Assembly (NCBI GenBank): GCA_963942565.1
Contig: OZ012694.1
Location: 27,075,528 to 27,139,527, forward strand
Origin: Maea johnstoni
Lineage: Eukaryota; Annelida; Polychaeta; Spionida; Magelonidae
DNA: 64,000 bases
Direction of reading: 5' to 3'
Below, in pieces: positions 23,481 to 43,597 of this stretch. Numbering within the stretch: the first letter of the stretch is position 1; the number at the start of each line of letters is the position of its first letter. The translations under genes and the position numbers were made by a program. The notes beneath the pieces were generated by a model. It had not been told where the DNA came from. It did no database searches and worked only from the letters and a program-made list of their open reading frames with translations.

Positions 23481-25234
23481 AGAACGCACTAAATGTGTTA
23501 ACCAGTTGAAGTGTAGTCCATAACCCTGCCAGTCTCCAGAAATCCTGGCCCAGCTGACTGACTACTGAGAGAATACGGATCCAGAGATAGTACAAGACTG
23601 TGAATAAGGCTCCGACATGTCAATATTGGAGAAGTCGGTTTGGGAAGAGATAAGGCACCTTTAGACCCCGGTGTCGACGGATTGTCAATAAAACGTTCTC
23701 GCCAGAGGCAGACTAGGCACTCCCATGTCCAGAGTTGACAGATGTTTCTGGGTGCCCTCGCCCACTTCCCTCCCTCCCAAACAAATTGGTTCCTGTGGAG
23801 GATGGTGCATCATTTCTTATCGCCGATCATGTCAACGTTGATACACCAAGAAGACGAATTTGTAATCAGGCCAGACAGCATAGAAATCTCCTAATTTTTG
23901 GTAGGGCGAACATGTTTGCCAGTAGAATGCAGACCACATTATTAGTTAAATCTCCAGGAATAGGTATGATTAAAAAAAAGATCAGCCAAATATCTGCCAT
24001 CGTTGCAAAATTATGTCCATTTTATATAAGAACTTAGATTTAGACATGTGTTAGGAATTGAATCCAATTCTTTCAGGTTGATATGCTCACTGTATACATT
24101 CACATATAATCTTGCATTTTATCATGTGTTCTACAGGGAATAAAAGACCCGATGGTACATGTGTGCAGTTAGAAATTAAAAAATCAAACACAGAACCAGT
24201 CTATGTTCCATCCATTTGAATCAAACTTTCTCACTGACTCATCGAGGAAAAGGCTGCCCCATTAGCTGAATGGTCATACGCACTGCTGCAGACTTCTGTC
24301 TCCCACTATTGACAATGGTCTGGAGTTAAAATCAGGCTCGAAAAATGTAAAAAAACATGGCTTCGTTTTGACAAATGCCAAAAAGAGTTGTTTTGAAGGA
24401 ATTATGGCTCGGTTTACTCTTCCAGAGCAGAATTAAAATGGAGCGTTATATAATGATGTTATGTAATAACTTTTGTTCATAACTGTCATGTTGTACAATG
24501 TCGAAGCTACATCTTAATTTTGAGAATATGCCTAAGCCTAAAGAAAGCGTGATTCACTTATACTTATAAATTCAATCCGCTGAAAAGATATCCTCATTAG
24601 ACGCCACAGGAGGCCGGCAAATGACACATGGCACTCATTCGCTCACTCATTTTACGACCAGCTTTAACGAGCATTTTTATCTGACGCAACTATGCCCTTC
24701 TCTGACACAAATAAGAGTTGAAAATGTCAAAGCAATGAGCCATTATTAGATTTTCCGGTCACGTGACACTATCATTGAAGGTAGAAGAGATGGAATGGAT
24801 ATCATGGGTGGCATTGTGTCCTTATGTCTACATAAGCCTTTTGGCCTAAGAGAGCACTATTGAAATATCATATGATTTTTCATCTCTATCTCTAAATCAT
24901 AACTCTTATAAGGCAAGTAAGAAATGAGTTGTAAGTATTCAACAATTCAAGTAAGAACCACACTTTTTGCTTTATATTTCGAGATACAAGATGATAATTG
25001 GAAAACCTGTAATGAATGCGTTTACAATGAATAGCTGCTGCCGTTTCCTAAAATGTACATAAAGTTTTCGAGAAGAGTATTTACATGTTTTTCTTCATTA
25101 CAGCAATCGAAGATCCAATTCAACTATTCGTCGTAGATAAAGTTTGGATTACAGTATCGATTTCCTTTCTTCACCACAAGGGCTAAAACTGAGTCAATTA
25201 TGAACTAGTAAGTATATTACTACAACAGGGAACG
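23481..25234. other. Low-copy stretch, one weak tRNA-like segment
   Basis: No gene is supported; a 100-codon frame at 23735-24037 has no domain. At 24255-24335 the text CATTAGCTGAATGGTCATAC and, about 60 bp on, GGAGTTAAAATCAG loosely resemble tRNA boxes A and B and could be an old SINE head. Confidence 0.3.
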
Positions 25235-25495
25235 TACAGTCAAGTCATTTAGTTCCTGCACCAGTCGACCGGACGTCTGTCAGTGCCTAGTTGTACAACA
25301 GTCCATGGATGACATGTCCCCAATTCAGCAAAGTACACCAATGACCCACGTAGCTTGCAAATCAAATATATGTGCACTAGGCGAGGTCATCCATGCATTT
25401 ATGGCCAGGAAACTGTGTGGCATTCGGGCGTGCGGTCATGCATTATGCTCGGGCCGCTCAAGCATCTAGAGCAGGAGTTCAATGTCGGCACTGTA
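25235..25495 (+). mobile_element. MITE-1 copy B
   Basis: Full-length copy (261 bp). The left end, TACAGTCAAGTCATTTAGTT, is worn; the right end, GTCGGCACTGTA, is intact. It carries CACCAGTCGACCGGACGTC and GACCCACGTAGCTTGC. Confidence 0.88.
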
Positions 25496-26969
25496 GCATA
25501 CAATTTTAGTGTAGGCCTTACACGTCGACAATTGGTTACTGGGCCTCGTAGACATTGAGTTTCTCCTGGCTACCATGGGCGGTCATTATGAAAACATTAT
25601 TTCTCTAAGAGGTCCAATTATTAGGCTTAAGGTACACACCAGCACTGCTCTGACGTCACTCCATACTACTCGCCGAACGTTGGAGAAGCATGCCTTGTTG
25701 ACATTTGGCGGTTTGGCCCCTTACGCCTACAGTTGCTCTCAGCCTCAAGGGGCAGTGTTTTTTGCCAACAGCTTTCGCATTCTTGCATCACAACTGTCAA
25801 GAAGGACCAATTAATGCACCCAGGTTAAAACAACTGTGCCCTGACTTCACGTAACACTTATCAGTGAATGTAAAACGCGACATTGATGGCGATGATGGTT
25901 GGTAGGGGCGAGGGTCTGCAAGGCATCTAGTTGCTCTCGCTCTTTCAGCGCAATAAATAATGATACTCTTATTGCCCTTACGCATAGAATATAACACAAT
26001 TACAATAAACAGACACAGTATAGTAATACCAAAAAAAAAAAGAAAAATGCTGTCATGGGTAAAACCGAGCAGTATACGAACATAGAGAAAGAAAGAACAA
26101 CAATGAATCGATAGATAAAGATAAAGTGATCTTTATGGAATATTTGATGAAATGAAAAACCGCATAACAGGCATTTGTTTTTAACACGAAGAAAAATGAT
26201 AGAAACTATATCCAAATGTGTCATGGCGCTTGATTAAAGTTTGCTTATTGGCATAATTGCTCAAAGCACATCTCTCCCATTCGTTAAATCAGATGATAAA
26301 TGATGGTTACCAAGTACCCTCCAGGTTGACTGCTTGGCATTCATGCTCCATTATATGTGTACCGCGGTGCTTATGACAATATACGAAATAAACAGAGTAT
26401 TAGAAAAAAAGCCATTGATCTTTTATGTGCCTATAATAAACGAGTCAATCATTTCTGGAGCAATGATCTCTGGTTGTCACAGTTTCAGTTAGAGGTTTTG
26501 TTGAGTATATATTATCATTTTGTAACACATGACCCTAGAATCTGTAATTCTGGAGAATTAAAGGTTCAGGGTATTTGTGATATACCAGGTAACCAATTAA
26601 CATCATAAGCAATCACAATGTCTGACAACTAACGCGGTCTGACCATTACGAATGACGTCACACACATAAACTGGTGACACTGACGAAAATCGAGGGTCAT
26701 TTCAACTATACATTAGTGATCCTACTATTTGACAATGAGGTCTTTTGATTGTGGCTAATTAAGCTTTTCTAAGTATTTAAGAAAAATGTACCACATCAGT
26801 ACAACACGTTTTCAATACCATAAATTGTTGATGTATCCATTCCTTTTTTTCGCAATCTCTTTATCAAAACAAATATAAAAAATCTCCTTTATTGCTAATA
26901 CTGCGTCTACTGCAACAACTGATGCTGCTGCTGCAGCATGCTACTATTGTTGCTAACACAACTACTGCC
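25496..26969. other. Low-copy sequence, no gene supported
   Basis: Short frames at 25575-25814, 26000-26224 (reverse) and 26357-26608 have no recognisable domains or codon pattern. The segment 25998-26060 reads CAATAAACAGACACAG next to a poly-A and may be a LINE tail relic. Confidence 0.4.
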
Positions 26970-26970
26970 C

Positions 26971-27037
<67 letters not shown>

Positions 27038-27076
27038 GTTCCTACTACTACTACGTTCCTACTACTACTACTACTG

Positions 27077-27143
<67 letters not shown>

Positions 27144-27164
27144 GTTCCTACTACTACTACGTTC

Positions 27165-27237
<73 letters not shown>

Positions 27238-27238
27238 A
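26970..27238 (+). repeat. (CTA)n trinucleotide array
   Basis: Long CTA runs are broken by several CTACGTTCCTACTACTACTA segments spaced irregularly. The Thr, Leu, Tyr or Ser homopolymer frames are artefacts. Confidence 0.97.
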
Positions 27239-32140
<4,902 letters not shown>

Positions 32141-32399
32141 TACAGTGCCGACATTTAATTCATGCACTAAATGCCGGGGCACCTAAGGCATAATACATGA
32201 CAGCACGCCCGGTTGTCACACAGCTTTCTTGACATGGGTGCATGGATGACGTGACAGCTGGGCCTAGATTTGATTCGCAGGCTACGTGGGTCAGTGATGT
32301 ACTTGGCTTATTTTTGACATGTTTTACATGGGTGTTTGTACAATCAGACACTAGCAGACGTCCGGTCGACTGCTACAAGAATTAAATATCTGTACTGTA
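32141..32399 (-). mobile_element. MITE-1 copy C
   Basis: Full-length 259-bp copy in reverse orientation. One end is the family consensus, TACAGTGCCGACATTTAATT; the other reads ATTAAATATCTGTACTGTA. Internal GACCCACGTAGCCTGC (reverse strand) and CGGACGTC are present. Confidence 0.92.
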
Positions 32400-32539
32400 C
32401 GTGTGATCTAAGCTGACGACAGCGCACGTACGTAATGCTACGTATAATAGAATCGCTGGGAGGAAGATTAGATTAATACAATATCATTTTTTATTGATAT
32501 GATTTAAGTCGATATATCACATGTTTAATGTTACATGTA

Positions 32540-32641
32540 TGTTTAGTTTGTTTTTCTTAACGTTTTTCCTGTATTTCTCTTTTGGACTTTGTGTGATTTT
32601 GCGCCTTTGTGCGTAGTCAATAAACGTACAATACGATACAA
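32540..32641 (+). mobile_element. Possible LINE 3' tail fragment
   Basis: A T-rich tract with TTTTTCCTGTATTTCTCTTT is followed by GTAGTCAATAAACGTACAAT. This matches the style of the LINE 3' end at 54550-54620 and of 53220-53344. Short and matched by eye. Confidence 0.45.
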
Positions 32642-34487
<1,846 letters not shown>

Positions 34488-35489
34488 CAGTGCAATAAAG
34501 CCGTAAAATACACGTGCCAGCGACATAACGTGTACTTCATGAAATCGAATGGTGTGTGTCCCTTTTAGATACTAGCCTTGATAAAGGTGATAGCATATTG
34601 TAACTCTTGGGCAGCACGTGACCGAGTAGCCACCTTGCACACTGTGCTATTAGTGGTACATCACTCATATCACGCTCTATTGCAAATCGCAATCTGCAGG
34701 GTTGTCCCATTTCAATTCACGGTGTCGGCTCTCATTTGTCAAGGAAGGAATGCCTTACAATCGTGCTTCTCGCAGCCGTGCCAAATTCATTGCATCGAGG
34801 CAGAAAACTATTCAAAAAGGGCAGCGGGGTCTGCACATCTGCATGACTGGGCTTCGCCAACTGATAGCAGCGAAAAAAAGAAAGTACAAATGTCTCAAAG
34901 GGAATACAACGTCCAACTATTTAGGCCCATCAATCTCATCTCGAACGACGGCAGAATGATTTTCTTTTTTGGCTTTTCCAGCTGATGGTTTATATCAAAC
35001 TTCCTACACCGCTACTATGCAATGAGTTGGTATAAGAATAACAGCGATTCATGCGATGGCTATTATGTCCATAAAGTATACCCATAAACACCTGTTCTAA
35101 ATGAGGTTAACGTAAACTATGCCGATAATAATTTAATTGAGCCGACACGTTCTGGAGCCAAAACGCTTAGTAGCATTATAGATAAATGTAATGTCATTGC
35201 AGCCGGGTGTTGGCCGGGAAGACAAAAAACGAGAAAAAGTTTAAATCATCATTTTTCGGGAAACAAAAGTCCCGGGAAATATACCCGTTTATATAGCATA
35301 TACAGCCCCATTAGAATATGTACATATCACTTCAAAACACACTAAATACCTAATATACCATTATGGTCTCTGACATACATGTAGTGTATATATTGCGTAT
35401 TGCACACATTCACACATACCAGTGGAGTTCATAATTGCTGCTAAAGGCTTAATCAACTAAAGCCCTTAAAAGGGGTGAATGATACATTC

Positions 35490-35523
<34 letters not shown>

Positions 35524-36045
35524 AACACGCACACACAGTACATGTAGTCCATTAGTAATGCGTAAGGCTTATTACCCCCAAAGATATGTTATCCCTTTTT
35601 ACACGTTGGTTTATCGTTCAGGATAATGTGTGGGCCATGCTAAAACCTGTAAAAGTTAGAATAAACACCCACAAAACTGATCGCCTAAGTATGTGCCGTA
35701 AAGTTTGGACGTTCTCCCAAAAGTTGATGCCAAAAATACACGATAAGCATGCTTTGAATACGGTAAATACGGGGAATATTCTGCTGCTCCAAGTAATATA
35801 TATTCCATTGCCGTCAAAAACTGAGACCAGATTGTATATACTGGGTCACATTGTCAATTTTGGAACCTACAGGACGACTAGGGATGCTTTTGTTATAAGC
35901 TGCGTGTTGTTTGCGTAGATGTGTTAAAGCCATGTTGCTTGGTTGGTTTTTAGTCAATAAAATCACCAGATTAAATTACAATATACTCAAAGACACTATC
36001 GTCATTTAACTTTTTTCTAAGTCAAAATATAATGTTATCTACATG
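34488..36045. other. Low-copy stretch, no gene supported
   Basis: Frames at 34578-34985 (135 codons) and 35586-35918 (110 codons) have no recognisable domains. A (CA)n lies at 35493-35530. Confidence 0.4.
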
Positions 36046-36292
36046 TACAGTCCTGGCGTGTAATTCCTACACAGGTCTACCGGACACCTGGCAGGTTGTA
36101 GAAACAACCAAGGATGAAATGTAAAAAATAAGCCAAGAACATCAATGATTAATGTAGCTTGCGCATCAAAGCTATGTTTAATTGGGAGGTCATCCATGAA
36201 TCCATGTCCAGGAAACTGGGTAGCAATTGGGCCGGTGGTCGTGTATTATGTCCGGGCTGCCTACACATTTAGTGCAGTCATTAAATGTCGCC
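36046..36292 (+). mobile_element. MITE-1 copy D
   Basis: Starts TACAGTCCTGGCGTGTAATT and carries AATAAGCCAAGAACATCAAT, AGGTCATCCATGAATCCATG and TTTAGTGCAGTCATTAAATG. The last few bases of the right TIR are lost after GTCGCC. Confidence 0.85.
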
Positions 36293-37729
36293 AGGTTCCA
36301 TGTTTTAACGAACATCATTCATCGTTTTGTCCTTATAGTAACTTTTAGGTTATTAACATACTAAGAAGGTTACATGTAGAACTGATACAGTTCGTACGAT
36401 TTTGGTCTGAGAAAAACAGATCGCCGTAGAAGTAAGCTAACACCTTCTGTGCCATTGTTAATTAATTGTTGTTGTGGCAACCATTTTCGCTTGAATATAC
36501 ATTTTCGAGCGAATTAAAAATACACCTCAAAAAATTTTGCCAGTTTCTGAATGCATATTTGACAGATGAAGTCGTACAATATGATTAAATTGCTATTGCA
36601 CGTGTTTATGAAGGTCATGCAAAAATAACTAAATAACTAATTCATCATAAGATGTGAATGCTTTTACATGCATGTTTGTTGAACTTTTCTTTTACAAACT
36701 CATATTTACACATCCATAAAAAAAAATTAACTGGACACAAAAGAAACACAGCGAGGGTAGAAACCTGTTTATGATAACCAGATGGTCACAGACGTGATGT
36801 GCCACTCAAAAATATCCAAGTCGTCTATAACAAAGAAACTACATCTAAAGCCAAAGATGTCAGCTTTAACAGATACGTCTGAAACGACTGAAAAACGCGG
36901 TATTTGCTCAGAGATAGACGAGGGAAATGCTTAGGATAATCACCGATCCTAACAAATCAAGGCATTATCTATTACGATACTATTTCTTATGAAGTTACTT
37001 CTCAAATGAAGTAAGCGATATATCACTTTGAGACAAAAAGGCTCGCATCAAAAACAGGGACTAGCTTGGTGGGCGGTGATGATCCTCTTCTGCAATTTAT
37101 GTTCATACCACAACAGCAGCAAAATAAACCAACACAAATGAGAAATTGGATCAGCCCCTTCTCATGTACATGTACTTCTAATCAAACCTTGGTCATTGTC
37201 ATATTTCATCTATCGTTTCGCATCGTATGAAATGCCGGTGCGTAATTTTCCACGTAAGGCTGGCGTAGCCTTTGACCGTTTTAATACATCCTCTAAAGAT
37301 TCACAAGGGTCTAGGTTATAAGGCAAATTAGCACGTGATGTTACATGCATCAAAGAAAAGAGTCAAGTTATGACGCGAACTGACAGGATAAATTGCATCC
37401 TTTGAATTTGCTGTCGGAGGAAATTACATCATTTTCTCTCTCTGTATGTTTTATCGCAGTCTGCCTTTAAGCCCACGTATTGCGGCACGGAAGAATTAAG
37501 CACAATGAGCATTTTAGTGCCATTCAATGGCAGTCTATGGTAGACAGGAATGGTTGTTTTCCGACATTTTTGTTTTTTACTGAAACGGCACAGCATTTCA
37601 TAAAGATATTCTAGATTATAACATAGGTACATGCTCACATCCTATGATTTGTCCTTGTTGTAAAAATGGTATGTGGCAAGATGTCTGCGATAAGGCAGCT
37701 GTATTGTACGAGGCCATATTTAGGCTCGT
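36293..37729. other. Low-copy stretch, no gene supported
   Basis: AT-rich with many short TAAT-type motifs; no coding signal. At 37680-37689 the text GATGTCTGCG also occurs, inverted, just outside the right end of FB2 (38933-38942), so the true FB2 terminus may lie there. Confidence 0.45.
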
Positions 37730-38934
37730 GTGTTAAAACGCATAATGTAATAAACGTTGCGAAATGAAATACCTACGCATAATATAATACGAAATCGTTG
37801 CGAAATGTGATACCTACTTATAATGTAATAAACAAATGTTGCGAAATGTAAAACCTGCACGAAACGTAATAAAAAATTGTTGCGAAATGTAATACCTACG
37901 CATAATGTAATACATTTTCACGAAATGTAATAGCACAAGGTGCACGAAATGTAATAAAAATCGTTGCGAAATGTTATACCTACGCAAAATGTAATAAGAA
38001 ATTTTCACGAAATGTAATAGCACAAGGTGCACGAAATGTAATAACAAATTGTTGCGAAATGTAACACCTACGCATAATGTAATACAAAATTTTCACGAAA
38101 TGTAATAGCACAAGGTGCACGAAATGTAATAAAAAATTGTTGCGAAACGTAATACCTACGCATAATGTAATACAAAATTTTCACGAAATGCAATAGCACA
38201 AGGTGCACGAAATGTAATAAAAAATTGTTGCGAAATGTAATACCTACGCATAATGTCATACACAATTTTCACGAAATGTAATAGCACAAGGTGCACGAAA
38301 TGTAATAAAAAATCGTTGCGAAATGTAATACCTACGCATAATGTAATAAGAAATTTTTACGAAATGTAATAAAACTATTCTACAAGCAAATTGTTTTTGT
38401 AGATAGATATAGCAAGTCAAAATATTTTTGTTATCAAAAATAAACACCCCAAATCATTTTTTAGCCTTTGCCAGGTGTGCTGTTTTAGTCCATGTTGGCC
38501 TTTTAACAATGGGTCGATCATGTTTTTTGTGTCATTTTGGTAGAGATTTCATTTTCCCCTTTAAATTTGTTTTTTCTCATATAATCAACTAAATTGGAGT
38601 TTATGTTATAATGAACTTGTAGATATTTGTCACCTACCGATTAAGTTTTAGTTTTCACCATTTTCTTATTACATTATGCGTAGGTATTACATTTCGCAAC
38701 GATTTTTTATTACATTTCGCGCACCTTGTGCTATTACATTTCGTGAAAGTTTCTTATTACATTATGCGTAGGTATTACATTTCGCAACGATTTTTTATTA
38801 CGTTTCGTGCAGGTATTACATTTCGCAACAATTTTTTTTATGCGTAGGTATTGCTTTTCGCAACGATTTCGTATTACATTATGCGTAGGTATTACATTCG
38901 CAACGTTTATTACATTATGCGTTTTAACACTGAA
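37730..38934. mobile_element. Foldback-type DNA element FB2 (about 1.2 kb)
   Basis: The inverted ends both read GTGTTAAAACGCATAATGTA (37730 forward, 38934 reverse). The left arm (37730-38374) alternates GCATAATGTAATAC, TGCGAAATGTAATAC and CACGAAATGTAATAG units in a composite repeat of about 80 bp. The right arm (about 38664-38934) is the same array, inverted and shorter. The loop (38375-38663) is unique AT-rich DNA with no frame. It has the same design as FB1 and the same AATGTAATA core, but different surrounding bases. No transposase; non-autonomous. Confidence 0.87.
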
Positions 38935-39757
38935 CGCAGACATCAGCCGTATGCCAAATTGACAACAGGGATAACGAATTTATTATCAGCCACCCCCCCC
39001 TATATATGTTCATACAAATATATATGAAAGATATTATAAACAAGAACATCAATCAAGAAATAGAAATGTTACGAGAAGAGAAGATTATCTACATCTCTGT
39101 GCTTCCCATAGCAGCGTAAATGATAATCAGAGACGGATATACCTCGTTAGAGTATAGTGGAGATCTAGCTATAGTATAACATATGAAACTAGTTAGTACA
39201 AACATAATTTGATCTTAGCATGGGGTGTAAAATTTCTAGATAATCATAATGCTTTTCTTTACCAATGTCCTTCTCTTTTAATTCAATTTTGTCATTCATT
39301 TTCTTGAATATAAGAGCTTACCAGCGATTCAAATTCTAATATCAAAGCTCTTGAGTATTGCATAGTTTCAACCTTGTGTCTCTTACTCCAATCCTGCATT
39401 ACGTTGGTTCCTTCAATCATAACCACTTATCCAGGAGTGCAGATTTTGCAGAGTATCCAATATAATGCTTCCGACAAATATTTGGTTTCCTTTTTAATGT
39501 AGAGAGTAATGTCATAAGCATACTGTGAGAGTTGATATGCATGTTCAAAAACATTTGTAAACTGAATATCTGAATTTTCCGTATCGTATTTGATACTGCT
39601 AGTATTTCAGCTGCAAGGACAACTAGAGACACAGAACTAGGCCGTGGTACTCTACATTGTTCCCGGTAAGATAAAAGAACCAGACATGATGAAGACCCTT
39701 TGTATACAAAAATTGTGAGGAGAAACCAAGAACGGTAATATCTAGTGGCAAATTATT
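38935..39757. other. Low-copy sequence, no gene seen
   Basis: No gene or repeat partner recognised apart from the inverted GATGTCTGCG at the FB2 edge. Confidence 0.45.
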
Positions 39758-39976
39758 TACTGTAGATTCACAAAAGATTGTGTAGAATAAATTTTGCGAA
39801 TTTACAGAAAATCGATTTTTGCGGTTTTGAACTTTGCGAATTGGCCGCAACATGGAGTGCCAGCCATACACCTAAAGTGGAATCAGTACTTATTGCAAAT
39901 TTTAATTTTGCGTCCTAGGCTAAACGCTCCAAATCGCAAAAATTAAACTAACGCAATTATTTCCGAATTTACAGTA
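39758..39976. mobile_element. MITE-4 with TACTGTAAATTC-type ends
   Basis: Left end TACTGTAGATTCACAAAAG; right end, on the reverse strand, TACTGTAAATTCGGAAATAA. The interior has TTTTGCGAATT and GCAAAATT repeats in both orientations (39790-39850, 39890-39960). TA may be the target duplication. Assigned to the Tc1/mariner style by end motif only. Confidence 0.6.
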
Positions 39977-41093
39977 TTGGGAAGAAACACATAATGATCA
40001 ACTCAAAGCAAACTATCGTGAGTCCAAAAAGGTGATTTTTCTTTGATTCATTGTTCCCAAAAGTAAATGGATACTGTATTATTGGAAGTTCGATTTGTTT
40101 CATTCCTGATGACCTTGGTCTTATAGCTATTCGTTAGAAAGTTCCAGCCAACATTGTCGATGTGAATGTGTCCTTGCATTAGAAATATGTTTTGGTGCCA
40201 TCTCAACCCTTAAGGGAAATATCACGCGCAGGAGATCCTTCAAACTACAAGAAGCAGCTTTTGTACGAAATCGTATTACACTCGTTACGGAGCTGACTAG
40301 GCGACCAAAGTCGTCTCAAGTAGTATAATCCCTGACCTGTTGGGCCCAGTATAAGAGGCTTATCGGCGGCCCCGCATAATCACAGATAGAAGTGTCTGTC
40401 TGGGCCTGGTTTTTCTATATGGGGTTTGTCTATTATGCAGTGATGCTTGAACAATTTGTCAAGCACTTTGATTTGTTGATGACACACTATTGCACTAATG
40501 CATTTGAAAGTTCCACCTGCAAAATTGCAATGCCACATTTACTAGTCATATCATTTCTGTCTAGTCTTGAAGAGATATAGCAATATTATCGGTTCTGGTG
40601 GCTATTTATGTGGTTAAGGTTAATGTGTGTCATATAGTCTGTATGACACTAATGTCGCTCAGCCTGTATATTTTGCATCGGTTTTAATTGCAGCAGAAGT
40701 CTTTGGATTCCTGCATTATCTCAATAGCTCTATAGTCAGTCCTGTTAAAGTGACAAAAGCTGTAAATGGAGCAGGTGGTCCGGATGGTGATGAAAAAGGG
40801 ACAGCTATGAAATAGATGCTCTCTCTCACACTAATTGAAGGGACTGCAATATGCCGTAACGAATGCTACTCGTAAACATAAACATGAGACCAAGAACCGC
40901 TTCCCTTTTTATTTTCCCTAGTTAACCATAGAATAGAGTGGTCTCCTAAGTAAATATGGCACTTAAAGTAGTGTTTTTGCAATGTGAGACGACAACATGA
41001 TGCATCAACCCATAAATACAATTACGACTAGAACATAAAATTGCAAAACGAAGGCGAGACACTGGGAACTGGGAAGTAAAATGAATTGTGTGC

Positions 41094-41097
<4 letters not shown>
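39977..41097. other. Low-copy sequence, no gene seen
   Basis: Two 62-codon frames (40392-40580, 40627-40815) have no recognisable domain. Confidence 0.4.

Positions 41098-41173
<76 letters not shown>
41098..41173. repeat. (TA)n microsatellite
   Basis: Uninterrupted TA. Confidence 0.97.
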
Positions 41174-41174
<1 letters not shown>

Positions 41175-41788
41175 CACTGATGAATATCATCTGTTTTACA
41201 TAATTACTGCATTTTTCTCCAAAAATATTTTCAGTGTCTGAAATTCTAAAGTGTGGATTATATAATTGTCTAACCCAATTCTCGTGAACCACTTGTTCAT
41301 GACTAGGCAAAGGTGACGAGCCAGTAAACCTTCTACTATGAGCAATGGATGGATGTTTCTCAACTCAGACAATGCAAAAAGACGTCCTTGTAAATAAATT
41401 AACAACAGTTTTTCATATGATACATGTAGAACCCCAACTCTTGGTCAAAAGCTCATTCCAAGCACATCGACTCATGCCCATATAAATGTATGACCATAGT
41501 TTGCAAATATATGTACGCTCTTTAGGAATATGTGTGGCACCCTGGCTTGCGGTAGGTTGAATAAATTTGCGAAAATTGATTAAGTCATTATCTGGCGTTT
41601 TTTCCATAGACTCAATCTTTCAATGATTATCAATTTGAATGTATTAAATATGCATACCTCATTCAGCTTTGCAATTAAAATAATAAGCTAAAACTTATAC
41701 GTCAGAATGATTAACGTGATGATTGCTTAGGTTCATCATCGACGTAATGAGTTATGTATTGAGTTTTTGTTAGACAACATGTGTAGGG
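41174..41788. other. Low-copy sequence, no gene seen
   Basis: No coding region or repeat recognised. Confidence 0.45.
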
Positions 41789-41915
41789 AGCCGCCGTGGC
41801 TCAGTGGCTCAGTGGCAGGTTCTATCAGGGGGTTAGCATGGTCGCTGTATAATTATGAGGCGTTTTTCTTGGGGTGAGAGGGGGGCTGTCCTTGGTGCCT
41901 AAGCACTTTAAAAAG
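41789..41915 (+). mobile_element. Degenerate tRNA-derived SINE
   Basis: GGAGCCGCCGTGGCTCAGTGG gives a box A-like start, with a duplicated CTCAGTGG. The body GGTCGCTGTATAATTATGAG and GGGGGGCTGTCCTTGGTGC parallels GGTCGCTAAAGAAATATGCG and GGAGGGCTGTCTTTGGTTC in the SINE at 44604. Box B is lost. It looks like an older copy of the same family. Confidence 0.55.
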
Positions 41916-42341
41916 CATTGATTTGGCTTATTGAGATTTATGAATGTGATGAAAGTCATTGTGTTATGTCATCAAATGTTCAGCCGTTGTATCAAGCAAA
42001 CATTCTATAGCAGCACTCATTTCATATATGAATCAGGCAAGTCAGGCATTTTCTTTCTTTCTTTCTCAAATTCTTTCTCCACTTTCTGGAGTACTGTCAG
42101 TATCAGCTGGCGCATCTACATTGTACATGTATAGTCCATGCGTTCTTCAATTGCTTTAGTTGCTCTCTCAAATTCCTGTAAATTCTCACAGTACAGTTCC
42201 GATATTTTTAGGATTTTGTCCATTTGCCTATATTCCGAGCACCTGGTTTATATGTGGAAAGTCCAGCATGTAATCAAATATTATGCTCCTTATAATGCTG
42301 AAAATAGCAGTATTAATCGAATATGCCTTTTCATAACCATA

Positions 42342-42469
<128 letters not shown>

Positions 42470-42472
<3 letters not shown>

Positions 42473-42784
42473 ACGTAATATGTCCGTATATCTGTTTAGG
42501 CACGATAGGATTTATAAATGTTACATGCAGGAACATAGGACACACATCAGACAGAACGTGGGAGAAATCATGATATTAGAGTTAGTGCCAATCTCCGTAT
42601 AATCATGGTGACTTCCTCTTTGATCCAGATGACTGACGTCTGAAAGCAATGTGAAATGCCAAAAATAGTATATATTATTTACTTATCTTTCACTTTTTCT
42701 CTTTATAAACCAAAGCACATGCCAGGTGAAAGACTCTAGCATTATATATCTATGTGAAGTATTGTTCCTCCCACATATTAGAAA

Positions 42785-42790
<6 letters not shown>
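42470..42790 (-). repeat. Dispersed repeat DR1, copy 2
   Basis: Reverse-oriented partner of 7501-7822, with the same landmarks in reverse order, differing at perhaps one base in six to eight. CT microsatellites abut both ends here. Confidence 0.85.

Positions 42791-42846
<56 letters not shown>
42788..42846 (+). repeat. (CT)n microsatellite
   Basis: About 29 CT units on the far side of DR1 copy 2. Confidence 0.96.
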
Positions 42847-42848
<2 letters not shown>

Positions 42849-43393
42849 TTGTGTATGCACATACCTCATAAGCTATGTCTGTTAAAGAGACCACGGACAT
42901 TTGAAATGCGAATATCTGGCTCTTCCTCCAGCCTTAATAGCACCAAAAGACCTGCAATTGACTTAATTTCACTTTATGCTCCGTGGCCTGGGACGTCGGC
43001 ACTAGACATTGTAGAGTAGATAAACGTTGTTATGTATTCAGTTGGAAAATTCCTTCTATTTGGCCAATTTCCAAATGGACCCACTAAGCGTTTGTGTTAA
43101 AAGAAATCGACATTTCAATAAAGCAGCGGGTTGACGCAACGCTTTCAAGTCCGATATAATATAAACTAGTGCTGATTGCATTAACATATTAAGACAAACG
43201 CGGAGGTGATATTCATGAAAATCATGCCACACGTGACAGTGAGGGAATTGTTCTAAGAAAAGGATTGCGTTTTGCTTGCACTCCTCTTGACGATTACGTC
43301 ATAAGTGCATTTCATATAATTGAAATTCCCGAAATGCGTTCCTTGTGGGAAGATGCTAAACGCCAAGCACACCGACTTGACTAAAATACTTTT
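42847..43393. other. Low-copy sequence, no gene seen
   Basis: No coding region recognised; a 97-codon frame starting at 42726 is driven by the CT run. Confidence 0.45.
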
Positions 43394-43597
43394 TTAACCC
43401 TTATGCTGCTGGTGGTTACTTTGGCCAATACAAAATGATGCAAAAATCCTGAAAAATCATTGAAATCTGGGCAAATGGGTACTCATCTGATAATACTCAA
43501 CAAGAGCTATCCAATTGATACCAACATGATAGGGTTTAGATTTCAAAACTCTTTGAGTCCTTGAGGACGAAAGTAGCCCCAGCATTGAAAGGGTTAA
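43394..43597 (-). mobile_element. piggyBac-like MITE-2 copy 2
   Basis: A 196-bp body between TTAA sites, reverse of the copy at 12363. The ends read CCCTTATGCTGCTGGTGG and, on the reverse strand, CCCTTTCAATGCTGGGGC. It retains GGCAAATGGGTACTCATCTG from the shared interior. The two copies differ in internal length and many bases, so both are old. Confidence 0.8.

Noticed and set aside
34578-34985. 135-codon frame
   Set aside because: No domain or family resemblance; an alternative frame overlaps it for most of its length.
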